From CAYXDO01 sp964463485 (GTDB taxonomy: Bacteria; Myxococcota; Kuafuiibacteriia; Kuafuiibacteriales; Kuafuiibacteriaceae), in NCBI GenBank assembly GCA_964463485.1, contig CAYXDO010000056.1:1-63075 (forward strand): DNA of 63,075 nt, given 5' to 3'. A program made the position numbers and the translations under genes. The notes below the pieces were generated by a model, which had not been told where the DNA came from, did not search any database, and was given only the letters and a program-made list of their open reading frames with translations. Shown here in pieces: positions 33,785 through 41,770 of this stretch (the first letter of the stretch is position 1; each line of letters starts with the position of its first letter).

Positions 33785-35221
33785 GTGAGGACCTCTTTTC
33801 TGGCGTCGCTGCTCCTCGTTCTCTCCGCCTGCGCGACCGAGCTCGACCCAATCCCGGCCGCAAGCAACTCAGACGCGCGGGCGGCCGTCGACGGCGGAGG
33901 GGACGGCTCGACGAGCGGAGACGCGTCTCTGTCCGACGCAGGGAGTTTGGACGCGGTCGTCCAGGATGACTCCGGGTCGGACGAAGACTCAGGCCCCCTT
34001 CAAGACGCACGCCCCTCCGACTCCGGACCGTCCGACTCCGGACCCGAGTGTGCCGGAGGTTGTCTGCGCGGGCCCGAGCCGACTTGCTCCGGCACCGACC
34101 TCATCGAGCACGAGAGGGGCCGCTGTGAACCCACCGGTTGTGTGTTCACGGACAAAGTCACCCCCTGCGCGCTCGGTTGCTGCACCGATCACTGCTGCGC
34201 AGTCAGAGTTTCGAATCAAGCTGACTTTGGGAGGCTGCCGGATTCGACCGGCATTACCACCGGCGCCAACGGCGTCTTCGATACGGAGTCCGACTGCGAG
34301 GCTACGTCGTCCTTGGGAGAGTGTGCGTTCGTCTCCGCAGGGACCATCTCGGCGTGTGTGTGCCGCTCCGACGAGCTCATCGTTCAGGATCTCACAGTGG
34401 TCGGACCGCGAGCGCTGGTGCTGCTCGCCTCGCGGAAGATCGAAATCATGGGTACGCTCGACGTGGCGGGTCACGGCACGGAGAACGGCTCAGGCGTCTC
34501 CTATATCTTCAATTTGGCCGCGTCTGGCACGTCTGGCGGGCGCGGCGGCAGCTTCGGAACCGAAGGAGGGGGAGGAGGTCCGGCCGCTCACGGGTCCCAG
34601 AATCTCGTGCCCCTCTACGGCGGCATGCGCGGCCAAAACATCTGCGCGGGCTCGGCGCTCGGCGGAGGCGGTGGCGGCGCCGTCCAGATCTCCGCGGGCC
34701 AGGAAGTTCGCATCTCCGGCTCGATCAACGCGAGCGGCGGCGGAGGCGGCTGGGGTCGGTCCGGGGACTCGTGCAACGGCGGAGGCGGCGGCGGAAGCGG
34801 CGGCGGAATTCTGCTGGAAGCTCCACGCGTCGAGCTCTCCGGGGCGACCAAGATCGTGGCCAATGGCGGCGGCGGCGGGAGCGGCGGCGGAACGGACAAC
34901 TCAGGAAACTCAGGGAGCGACGGTCTGCTCGGATCCGATCCCGCCTCCGGCGGGCCGAGGATCGTCGAAGGGACCTGTCCACTCTACCCGGACATCTACA
35001 GCGGCTCGGGAGGCAACGGCGGGGCGCTCGTGACCCTGCCCGAACCCGGTGGCTCTGGCGACTCCGAGACGCGATGCCTGAGCTCTGCGTATACCGGCGA
35101 TGGTGGGGGCGGCGGCTCGGTCGGGAGAATTCGAATCAATACGGTTCGGGGTCGACAAGGCTGTACGTGTCTTGCCACGCTTTCGCCCGAGCCGACCTTC
35201 GGGAACATCGCAGCCGAGTAG
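33785..35221 (+). CDS. Glycine-rich surface lipoprotein
   Basis: 478 aa from GTG 33785 (GAGG upstream); 15 further in-frame residues upstream are possible. The lipobox SLLLVLSACATE puts the lipidated Cys at about 17. An Asp/Ser/Gly-rich linker follows (about 30-95), then a short Cys-rich region (CAGGCLRGPEPTC, CALGCCTDHCC) and a long Gly-rich beta-helix-like part with runs of four to five glycines between strands (VRISGSINASGGGGG, ILLEAPRVELSG). Similar Gly-rich proteins are frequent on myxobacterial surfaces and have no assigned function. Base composition is raised by the GGC repeats. It precedes the aminotransferase by 23 bp but is probably unrelated. Confidence 0.75.
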   Translation: MRTSFLASLLLVLSACATELDPIPAASNSDARAAVDGGGDGSTSGDASLSDAGSLDAVVQDDSGSDEDSGPLQDARPSDSGPSDSGPECAGGCLRGPEPTCSGTDLIEHERGRCEPTGCVFTDKVTPCALGCCTDHCCAVRVSNQADFGRLPDSTGITTGANGVFDTESDCEATSSLGECAFVSAGTISACVCRSDELIVQDLTVVGPRALVLLASRKIEIMGTLDVAGHGTENGSGVSYIFNLAASGTSGGRGGSFGTEGGGGGPAAHGSQNLVPLYGGMRGQNICAGSALGGGGGGAVQISAGQEVRISGSINASGGGGGWGRSGDSCNGGGGGGSGGGILLEAPRVELSGATKIVANGGGGGSGGGTDNSGNSGSDGLLGSDPASGGPRIVEGTCPLYPDIYSGSGGNGGALVTLPEPGGSGDSETRCLSSAYTGDGGGGGSVGRIRINTVRGRQGCTCLATLSPEPTFGNIAAE

Positions 35222-35244
35222 ACTCAGATCGCGAACTTACAGAT

Positions 35245-36525
35245 ATGTCTCCTCTATCCGCTCCTCATCTCAACCCGAACGTGATGGGTTTGGGTCCGTC
35301 CGCGACGTTGGCGATCAACGAACGAAGCAACGCCCTCATTGCGCAGGGCCAGCGGGTGTTCAAGCTCGGGCTGGGTCAATCGCCGTTTCCTGTGCCCGCC
35401 CCGGTCGTCGCCGCGCTCCGCCAGGCCGCCCCCGAGAAAGACTATCTCCCGGTTCGAGGGTTGCGTCCGCTGCGTGAGGCAGTCACTGAATTCCTCCGAC
35501 GCAGGCACGGGATCGAACGGCAGCGCAGCCAAGTCCTCGTCGGGCCCGGCTCGAAGGAGCTCATCTTCATCACTCAGCTGGCGTACGCGGGGGAGTTGCT
35601 CGTACCCAATCCTTCCTGGGTCTCGTACGCGCCTCAGGCTCAAATCATCGGGCGCCGCGTCACGTGGCTTCCGACCCGGCTCACGGACGATTGGAAGCTA
35701 CTGCCGGAAGCGGTCGAAGCGCACTGTCAGTCGGCCAGAGGTCTGCCGAGACTGCTGATTTTGAATTATCCCAACAATCCGACTGGGGTCAGTTATACCG
35801 AGCGTGAGCTCGCTGGGTTGGCCGACGTCGCCCGACGTCATCAAATCCTGGTGATTTCGGACGAGATTTACGCGGACCTCGACCACGAAGGGCGCACGGC
35901 GAGCATCTCCCATTTCTATCCGGAGGGTACGATCGTCTCGACCGGGTTGAGCAAGTGGTGTGGAGCCGGAGGGTGGAGGCTCGGAGTCTTCTCCTTTCCC
36001 GAGGAGCTCGAATGGCTGTGCTCGGCGATGGCTGCGATCGCGAGCGAGACTTACACATCGGTGAGCGCTCCCATTCAGTATGCGGCCATTCGAGCGTTTC
36101 AAGGTGGGCCCGAGCTCGATGGCTACCTGACCGCTTGTCGCGCGGTTCTCAGGGAGCTCGGGAGGAGCTCCGCGGCCATTCTGCGCGGAGTGGGTTGCCA
36201 AATCCCGAAGATCGACGGCGCCTTCTACTTGTTCCCGGACTTCTCGCTCCACAGGGACCGCTTGTCTGCCCGAGGGATCGTGGGTTCGGAGTCCTTGGCC
36301 GAGCGCCTGCTGACCAAACGAGGAGTGGCAACTTTGCCTGGTTCTGTCTTCGGTCGGCCTGTGGACGAGCTGACCCTTCGCTTGTCGTACGTGAATTTCG
36401 ACGGTGCGAAGGCGCTCCGCGCGATCGAGGCGGGGGAGAAGATCGACGAAGGTTTCTTACGGAGGCACTGCCCCGACACGATCGAGGCCATGGAGCGAAT
36501 CGCTGGGTGGGTAACGAGGGAGTGA
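35245..36525 (+). CDS. PLP-dependent class I/II aminotransferase
   Basis: 426 aa from ATG 35245; a much longer upstream frame runs through the lipoprotein gene and is not real. Fold-type I markers are GLGQSPFP near the N-terminus, ILNYPNNPTGVSYTERE, VISDEIYADLDHEG and STGLSKWCGAGGWRLG, where the Lys of LSK is the Schiff-base residue. A carboxylate-binding Arg is likely in LTLRLSYVNF. It transaminates an amino acid; aspartate or aromatic substrates are possible. It ends 14 bp from the convergent KamA-type gene. The pairing might reflect beta-lysine or similar metabolism, but they are on opposite strands. Confidence 0.92.
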   Translation: MSPLSAPHLNPNVMGLGPSATLAINERSNALIAQGQRVFKLGLGQSPFPVPAPVVAALRQAAPEKDYLPVRGLRPLREAVTEFLRRRHGIERQRSQVLVGPGSKELIFITQLAYAGELLVPNPSWVSYAPQAQIIGRRVTWLPTRLTDDWKLLPEAVEAHCQSARGLPRLLILNYPNNPTGVSYTERELAGLADVARRHQILVISDEIYADLDHEGRTASISHFYPEGTIVSTGLSKWCGAGGWRLGVFSFPEELEWLCSAMAAIASETYTSVSAPIQYAAIRAFQGGPELDGYLTACRAVLRELGRSSAAILRGVGCQIPKIDGAFYLFPDFSLHRDRLSARGIVGSESLAERLLTKRGVATLPGSVFGRPVDELTLRLSYVNFDGAKALRAIEAGEKIDEGFLRRHCPDTIEAMERIAGWVTRE

Positions 36526-36539
36526 CCCGGCTCTCGTCG

Positions 36540-37952
36540 TCAGCCCGCGGCCGCAGTGGTGAAGTCGTCATCCACGATTCGAAACAATTTCGCCACGCGA
36601 CGCTCGGGTCGTCCGTGCCAGCCTGTCGCGCCCGCACCGAGCTCATCCATTCGTCGCTCGAAGAAAAATTCCGATTCGAACGCCGGGTGAAGCTGATCGA
36701 ACCACGTCGCGGTCTCGTCGAGCTTCGCGAAGAAGGGTCGCCCTACCCAGTCGGGATCTCTCGCCTGGAGAAAATGCAGCACGAACACCTTTTGCCCGCC
36801 AACTTCGGCGACTCCATCGATCATGACCTTGCCGGGCATCGCGCTCATCGATGGTCCGCGCACCGTCCTCGCCAACCCGGAGACGCTGGAATAAGCGTCG
36901 CGGAAGATCTCGACCGTGCGAACCAGCGGAATCTCGAAGTAAGATCTGGGCCCGGTGTCGCGCTCGACGAACATGTAATACGGCACCGCGCCGAGCCGTA
37001 CTTCGAGGCGCCACAGGTCGGACCAAGTCTTTGGGTCGTCGTTGACATGGCGCACGAGGGGAGCTTGGCATCGCACGACGGCTCCTGTGCCGAGAACTCT
37101 CCGAATCGCAGCCTGGGCGATGGGGGTCTCGAGCTCGCGGGGATGGCTTATGTGCGCCATCAGGGCCAAGTGTCGACCGCTCGCGCGCACGTCTTCGAAC
37201 AGGCGGATCAAGTCGTCCGCGTCGTCGTCCGTCACGAAGCGGTAGGGCCAATAGGCCGGTGACTTCGTCCCGAGCCGAATCGTGGTGAGCTGATCGAGCT
37301 CTGCAGAGAGCAGAGGCTCGATGTAGCGACGTAATACCGAGGTCTTCATGATCAACGGATCGCCGCCCGTGAACAATACGCTGGTGACTTCGGGGTGAGC
37401 TCGCAGGTAGGCCACCAGCTGCCCGGCTTCTCGATTCGCGAATTTCAACTCATCCAAACCCACGAACTGGGGCCACCTGAAGCAGTAGGTGCAGTACGAA
37501 TGGCAAGTCTGGCCTTGTGCGGGAAAGAACAGCAGGGTCTCGCGGTATTTGTGCTGCATCCCTTGCATCCGAACGCCGTCGAGCAGGGGGACGTTATGGG
37601 TCAACTGACCCGAGGGATGTGGATTGAGCGAGGTTTGAATTTGCCGGGCCTTCGCCCGCGTTTCCGCTTCATGGCCCTCGGACATGAGTTGGACCAAGTC
37701 GCTCAAGTCGTCGGGGCTCAGCATGTCTCGATGAGGAAAGGTCAGTCGATAAATCGGATCGTCCGGCACACGGTCCCAGTCGATGAGCTCCTCGATGACG
37801 TAATCATTGACTCGGAACGGGAACACCTGCGCCACCGCTCGAAGCTCGAGGCGTTCGTCGGGAGTCAGTCGCTCCGCGAGCGGACCGATGCGATCGAGCG
37901 TGCGGGCATCGTACGCTCGAAATCTCCTTTCGCGTCGCGAGCGAACGTCCAT
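36540..37952 (-). CDS. KamA-family radical SAM aminomutase-like protein
   Basis: 470 aa from ATG 37952. The radical SAM cluster motif C150-x3-C154-x2-C157 (CHSYCTYC) is followed by FRWPQF, typical of the lysine 2,3-aminomutase/EpmB family. SVLFTGGDPLIMKTSVL and RLGTKSP are also family blocks. The N-terminal 120 residues match the KamA preamble (VIEELIDWD, DPIYRLTFP). Canonical KamA is 416-450 aa. This protein has extra C-terminal sequence, and I do not see the Cys-based zinc motif of clostridial KamA, so the substrate and reaction are open. It is read divergently from the kinase-TonB chimera across a 418-bp region. Confidence 0.85.
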   Translation of the reverse strand: MDVRSRRERRFRAYDARTLDRIGPLAERLTPDERLELRAVAQVFPFRVNDYVIEELIDWDRVPDDPIYRLTFPHRDMLSPDDLSDLVQLMSEGHEAETRAKARQIQTSLNPHPSGQLTHNVPLLDGVRMQGMQHKYRETLLFFPAQGQTCHSYCTYCFRWPQFVGLDELKFANREAGQLVAYLRAHPEVTSVLFTGGDPLIMKTSVLRRYIEPLLSAELDQLTTIRLGTKSPAYWPYRFVTDDDADDLIRLFEDVRASGRHLALMAHISHPRELETPIAQAAIRRVLGTGAVVRCQAPLVRHVNDDPKTWSDLWRLEVRLGAVPYYMFVERDTGPRSYFEIPLVRTVEIFRDAYSSVSGLARTVRGPSMSAMPGKVMIDGVAEVGGQKVFVLHFLQARDPDWVGRPFFAKLDETATWFDQLHPAFESEFFFERRMDELGAGATGWHGRPERRVAKLFRIVDDDFTTAAAG

Positions 37953-38370
37953 GTCGGTACATATGCATCCGAGGTGTTTTGAAGTCAAATGGTTTGGGAA
38001 CAAACGAACGATCGACCCGAGTCGTTCCGGTCGAGCTTCCAAAGCTCGACGCGTAGTTATGCCACGGGCGAGCTCCCTGCTTCATTTGCAACTCGTGTGT
38101 CTTCCGTCGGAGGCTGCGCGGGCGCTCGACACCGCTGGCCGCCCGGAATTTCCACGCGTGGGATGATTTCGCTTCACTCGGGGATCGACCGTCCTCGTGG
38201 AGCGGGACTCGGGACTGGAATCGGGACCGGAATCGGGACGGGACCGGGACCCGGACCCGGGAAGGGAACGATCGGGCATGCGGCCGGCCGATCGGGGTGC
38301 TCGACGACGAGTTTCGGGAAAAACGGGTGCGGTCCGAGAGGTCAGCCGCTTGAGGAGTGGTGTGGCACGC
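37953..38370. other. 418-bp divergent intergenic region
   Basis: It separates the KamA-type gene (minus) from the kinase-TonB chimera (plus). It contains a low-complexity tract at 38203-38270 built from gggac and ggaatc units. Several frames are open across it but none is protein-like. No clear sigma-70 or sigma-54 promoter can be assigned. Confidence 0.6.
38203..38270. repeat. Low-complexity gggac/gggacc repeat tract
   Basis: Irregular tandem units of 6 to 9 bases (cgggac, tcggga, ccggac) fill 68 bp upstream of the chimera gene. Composition and unit resemble the accggg tract inside the barrel gene at 56659-56706. Confidence 0.85.
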
Positions 38371-40374
38371 ATGTCGCACGATGGAGAGTCGACGAGAAGG
38401 CTTGGTGAGGCGAGCGGGAAGCGGAAGCGGGGTGTGTGGGTGTACAAGTCCGTAGGGTTCAAGCTGGGCGTGGCGTTTGGGATGTCGCTCGCGATCGGGG
38501 GTTTGGGGTGGGTGCTGGCGGCGCATGGACTCGACGAAATGGAGCAAAGCACGAAAAATCTGCACGAGAGCCTCGATCAAACGCGTGCGGCGGTCGAGTT
38601 GGAGCTGGCCGTGCACCGGCTGCTCTTGCCTCCGAACGATTTTTTGATCCGAGGCAAATCTGGGGAACGGACGGCCTTCGAGGTCGCGGTGGTGGAGCTA
38701 CGGGAGGCTCAGGCTGCCGCGGGTCAGTCGAGTGACCTCGACCGCCACGCCAGGGAGATTGAAGCCATCGTGGGTTATGGTCGCGAGATCTTGGCGTTGG
38801 AGGCGCCGGTGGGCAATTTACGAGGCGCGGTCCTCATGGAGGAGATGGCACGCGTAGTCTATTTGGTCAGCGCGGACTTCGTGCTCCTCGAGCGTGAGTT
38901 GGCGGAGCAGGCCCTGAGAGCTCGCCGCGCTGGGCAGGACAGCCATCGGCTCCTCAATCGCGCGTTGACTTTCTGCGCGGCGCTCGCTGCGTTCGGAACG
39001 TTGGTTGCGGGCCTGCTCGTGTTTTGGACGGTGCGGCGGCCGCTCGTCGAGTTGCTTCGGGGCGTGCGGCAAGTCTCTCGAGGGGAGACTTCGGTGGAGG
39101 TTCGGGTTGGGTCGCGAGATGAGTTTGGGGATTTGGCGAACGCATTCAACGCGATGGTGGTCAGGGTCTCACAGGCGCACGAGCGTGCGCTCTTGGCTGA
39201 ACGGCTAGCGGCAGTAGGTCAGCTCGCGGTCGCGGTGCGGCACGAGGTGGCCAACCCGATTCAAGGTGTGATCGGAGCGGTCGAGCTCATGCTTTCGGAC
39301 GAGCGGACCTCGCCTTCGGATCGGATAGTGCTCGAGATGGTGCGCGCCGAGATTCAGAGGGTTTCGGACGTGATGGGGAGGCTTCGGGAGATCGACGGGC
39401 AACTCACGGAAGGCGCACCGGAGGTCATCGATTTGTCAGGAAAGACGAGAGGAGCTCGTCATCACGAGGAGTCAGTCGGTGAGTCGGCTTGGATCCCGCC
39501 GGCCCGATGGGAGACCCAGTCCAGCTGGCGGACACTCGCGGCGATGGCCGTGTGGGCCGGTGGGTTGGCGGGGCTCTTGCTTTTAATTTACTGGGCGTTG
39601 CCGTCAGTGCCTGGCCAGGAGCCTGCGACGGCGCCAGGCGGAAGGCGCGCAGCGCTGGTGTCGACGTCCCCGCTCGTGCCGACGTCTTCGATGGCCGTGG
39701 TCGCGCAACAGGCCGGACTTTTGGACGGTGCCGTCGCGCGGTTGGATCCGAAGTCTTCGCCGGATCCGAAGTCTTCGCCGGATCCGAAGTCTTCGCCGGA
39801 GCCGGCGGCCGAAGTCGTACCGCGGAAATCGCGGGAATCGGGGGCCCCTTATTCGGCCCGGCGGAGCCATTCGAGCGCCAAAAGTCCAGCGAGCGTCGAG
39901 GCGCGTGGTCGGGCCCCTCTGAGTGTAGCGGCGGACCCGGTCCCTACGCCTCCCGATCCTTCGGAGCCGGAGCCTTCGCCCGCGGTCGAACCTGAAAGTC
40001 AGGAGGCGTCCGGAACGCAGGAAGAGCCTCCCAAAGCCCGGGCGTCACCGTCCACTCCGTCGGACTCCGTCCCTTCGATCCGCTCCCCACCGATGGACGT
40101 GGAGGCTACGCGAGAAGCCATTCGCACTCAGATCGGATGGGTACGGGCCTGCCACCGCAGGGCGAAGATGGAGTCTCCCGGACTCCGCGGGAAGCTCGTG
40201 TTGAGAGTCGTGGTCGAACCCGACGGTCGGGTTGGGTCGGCCGAGCTCGTGAGCTCGACCTTGTCGCACAGTCGCGACGAGGACTGCATCTTGGACAGTG
40301 TCCGGGCGTGGCGGTTGCCTCGGCCGGCGGGTGGCGTATCGGCCGCTCTTCGAATTCCGTTCAATCTAGATTGA
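38371..40374 (+). CDS. HAMP-HisKA membrane protein fused to a TonB-like C-terminal domain
   Basis: 667 aa from ATG 38371; GTG 38362 is in frame with a GGAG nearer to it. Domain order: TM1 (29-51), periplasmic helical sensor region (52-198), TM2 (199-219), HAMP (220-272), dimerisation/phosphoacceptor helices with H291 in AVRHEVANPIQGVIG, then no ATPase domain. A third TM (390-408) follows, then a Pro/Ser-rich linker (410-570) holding three DPKSSP repeats. The C-terminal domain (about 575-667) resembles TonB/AgmX-type modules (REAIRTQIGWVRACHRRA, KLVLRVVVEPDGRVGSAE). With three TMs the TonB-like part lies in the periplasm. It cannot autophosphorylate alone. No frameshift is visible at the junction. 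Confidence 0.82.
   Translation: MSHDGESTRRLGEASGKRKRGVWVYKSVGFKLGVAFGMSLAIGGLGWVLAAHGLDEMEQSTKNLHESLDQTRAAVELELAVHRLLLPPNDFLIRGKSGERTAFEVAVVELREAQAAAGQSSDLDRHAREIEAIVGYGREILALEAPVGNLRGAVLMEEMARVVYLVSADFVLLERELAEQALRARRAGQDSHRLLNRALTFCAALAAFGTLVAGLLVFWTVRRPLVELLRGVRQVSRGETSVEVRVGSRDEFGDLANAFNAMVVRVSQAHERALLAERLAAVGQLAVAVRHEVANPIQGVIGAVELMLSDERTSPSDRIVLEMVRAEIQRVSDVMGRLREIDGQLTEGAPEVIDLSGKTRGARHHEESVGESAWIPPARWETQSSWRTLAAMAVWAGGLAGLLLLIYWALPSVPGQEPATAPGGRRAALVSTSPLVPTSSMAVVAQQAGLLDGAVARLDPKSSPDPKSSPDPKSSPEPAAEVVPRKSRESGAPYSARRSHSSAKSPASVEARGRAPLSVAADPVPTPPDPSEPEPSPAVEPESQEASGTQEEPPKARASPSTPSDSVPSIRSPPMDVEATREAIRTQIGWVRACHRRAKMESPGLRGKLVLRVVVEPDGRVGSAELVSSTLSHSRDEDCILDSVRAWRLPRPAGGVSAALRIPFNLD
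39745..39798 (+). repeat. 18-bp in-frame repeat in the kinase-TonB linker
   Basis: Three exact copies of gatccgaagtcttcgccg (39745-39762, 39763-39780, 39781-39798), encoding DPKSSP three times in the periplasmic linker of the chimera. Copy-number change would vary linker length by six residues. Confidence 0.97.
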
Positions 40375-40382
40375 AGGTCCTG

Positions 40383-41588
40383 ATGACGAAGCTGACAAGG
40401 GCTCGTGTATGGAACGTTGGCGTCGGCATCGTGACGCTGCTGTCTGCTTCGGCGAGCCGAGCCGACGAGCTCATCGAGCTCGACTTGGACGGGACCGCCA
40501 CCACGTCGGCGGTCTGGGAGAGCTCCGAGACGGGTATGGAACAATTCTCCGAGCAGTCCATCCGAGAGTTCGAGGTGCTGCAAGACCTTCGGTATCATTT
40601 GAATTTTTTTGGAGACTTTCATGCGTTCAACGACTTTGCGCGAGGGCTCGAGCCTTCTTTCGAGCTCGGCGGGTTTGGAATCCTGATGACGGGGCAACTC
40701 TCCGGCGGCCTGACCGCGGTGGGGGAGATCGTGTTCGAGTTGGGACATAGTCCGACATTCATCGAAGTCGAGCGCTTCGAGATCGATTACGAAGGTGACG
40801 GTTTCGAGCTGCGAGCCGGCCGGGGTCACACGCGTATCGGCTACTGGAACGGAGTCTTTCATCACGGGGTGTGGCTCCAGCCCACGATCGAGAGACCCAA
40901 AATCATCCGTTTCGAAGACGACGGAGGCCTGATTCCGGTGCACTGGGTCGGGATCGACGGTGGATTGTTCGTGTTGGACGTCCAGGGTGGGCGAGTGTCG
41001 ATATCGAGCGGAGTGGCGCTTGGTCGTGGGGACACGGTGGAGGACGTTCGGACCGCGGACGACACCAACCCCGAGAAGTCCGTCTCGGTGTCGATGAGGG
41101 CCGACGACGTCGGGTTGCGAGGACTGCACGCGGGTGCGGGTGCGATCTTCGACTGGATCGCGCCTGCCGACGCCAGCGTGCGCCCGGCCCTTCCGGATGA
41201 GTCGATTCGAGAGATCGTGCTCAACGCTTTCCTAAGCTATCGGGCGGGCGCGGTGACTTCGATCGCCGAGGTCTACGGGGTACATCATGCCACCCGGGGC
41301 CGCTCGTGGGCCGTGTTCGACGCTTTCGTCGTGTTCGCGATCGAGCGCGACCCGATCGGAGGCTATGGGAGCTTCGAGTTGCTGCACCGAAGCGGTGCAG
41401 ACCCGTTTTTCGAGCCGGGCGGTGACGGTTCGGTGGACGGGTCGCGGCTCGGGCTGCTCTCGACTTTGGGGCTTCGGCTCGCCACGAGCTCGTGGAGCGC
41501 GTTGAAGGCCGAGTATGGGTTGGAGCTCGAGCGGACGGGGGAGGTGCCGAGTCACTCCGTGCGGCTTCACTGGTCGTTTGGCCTGTGA
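40383..41588 (+). CDS. Outer-membrane porin-like beta-barrel protein
   Basis: 401 aa from ATG 40383, 8 bp after the chimera stop, with a GAAGG upstream. A signal peptide ends at SASASRADE. The body has alternating amphipathic strands with aromatic girdle residues (FFGDFHAFNDF, FELRAGRGHTRIGYWN, SLGL-type turns) and ends in HWSFGL. A hydrophobic C-terminus is usual for barrels, though Leu rather than Phe is last. No specific substrate is evident. The immediate neighbour carries a TonB-like periplasmic domain, so a physical link between the two is worth considering. Confidence 0.72.
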   Translation: MTKLTRARVWNVGVGIVTLLSASASRADELIELDLDGTATTSAVWESSETGMEQFSEQSIREFEVLQDLRYHLNFFGDFHAFNDFARGLEPSFELGGFGILMTGQLSGGLTAVGEIVFELGHSPTFIEVERFEIDYEGDGFELRAGRGHTRIGYWNGVFHHGVWLQPTIERPKIIRFEDDGGLIPVHWVGIDGGLFVLDVQGGRVSISSGVALGRGDTVEDVRTADDTNPEKSVSVSMRADDVGLRGLHAGAGAIFDWIAPADASVRPALPDESIREIVLNAFLSYRAGAVTSIAEVYGVHHATRGRSWAVFDAFVVFAIERDPIGGYGSFELLHRSGADPFFEPGGDGSVDGSRLGLLSTLGLRLATSSWSALKAEYGLELERTGEVPSHSVRLHWSFGL

Positions 41589-41740
41589 GGCTCGTGTGCC
41601 TCGGCCTTGCCTCCGTCGAAACCACTGCGTGATCGATTGGGTGCGTGACCGAGCCAGATTGGGGGAATTGACCCAGGGCGCTGGGCGGCTCTAGGCGGCT
41701 CTGGCTAGGCGGTTCTAGACATTCGCCAGGGCTGGGTTCG

Positions 41741-41761
41741 TGGTCTAGAAGTTGTAGACCA
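41741..41761. promoter_or_regulatory. Inverted repeat just upstream of the GGDEF-EAL gene
   Basis: Arms tggtcta (41741-41747) and tagacca (41755-41761) are exact inverse complements with a 7-nt loop, ending 9 bp before the GTG at 41771. It may be an operator or an mRNA hairpin at the ribosome site. Upstream (41684-41717) are three near copies of ggcggctcta. Confidence 0.5.
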
Positions 41762-41770
41762 TCGACCTCT

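Noticed and set aside
34321..35244. Upstream extension of the aminotransferase frame by 308 residues
   Set aside because: It is the Arg-rich shadow of the Gly-rich lipoprotein; the aminotransferase fold begins after ATG 35245.
38197..38370. Longer N-terminus for the kinase-TonB chimera (58 extra residues)
   Set aside because: The extra part is the translated gggac repeat tract and Arg-rich sequence. ATG 38371 or GTG 38362, near the ribosome site, is preferred.
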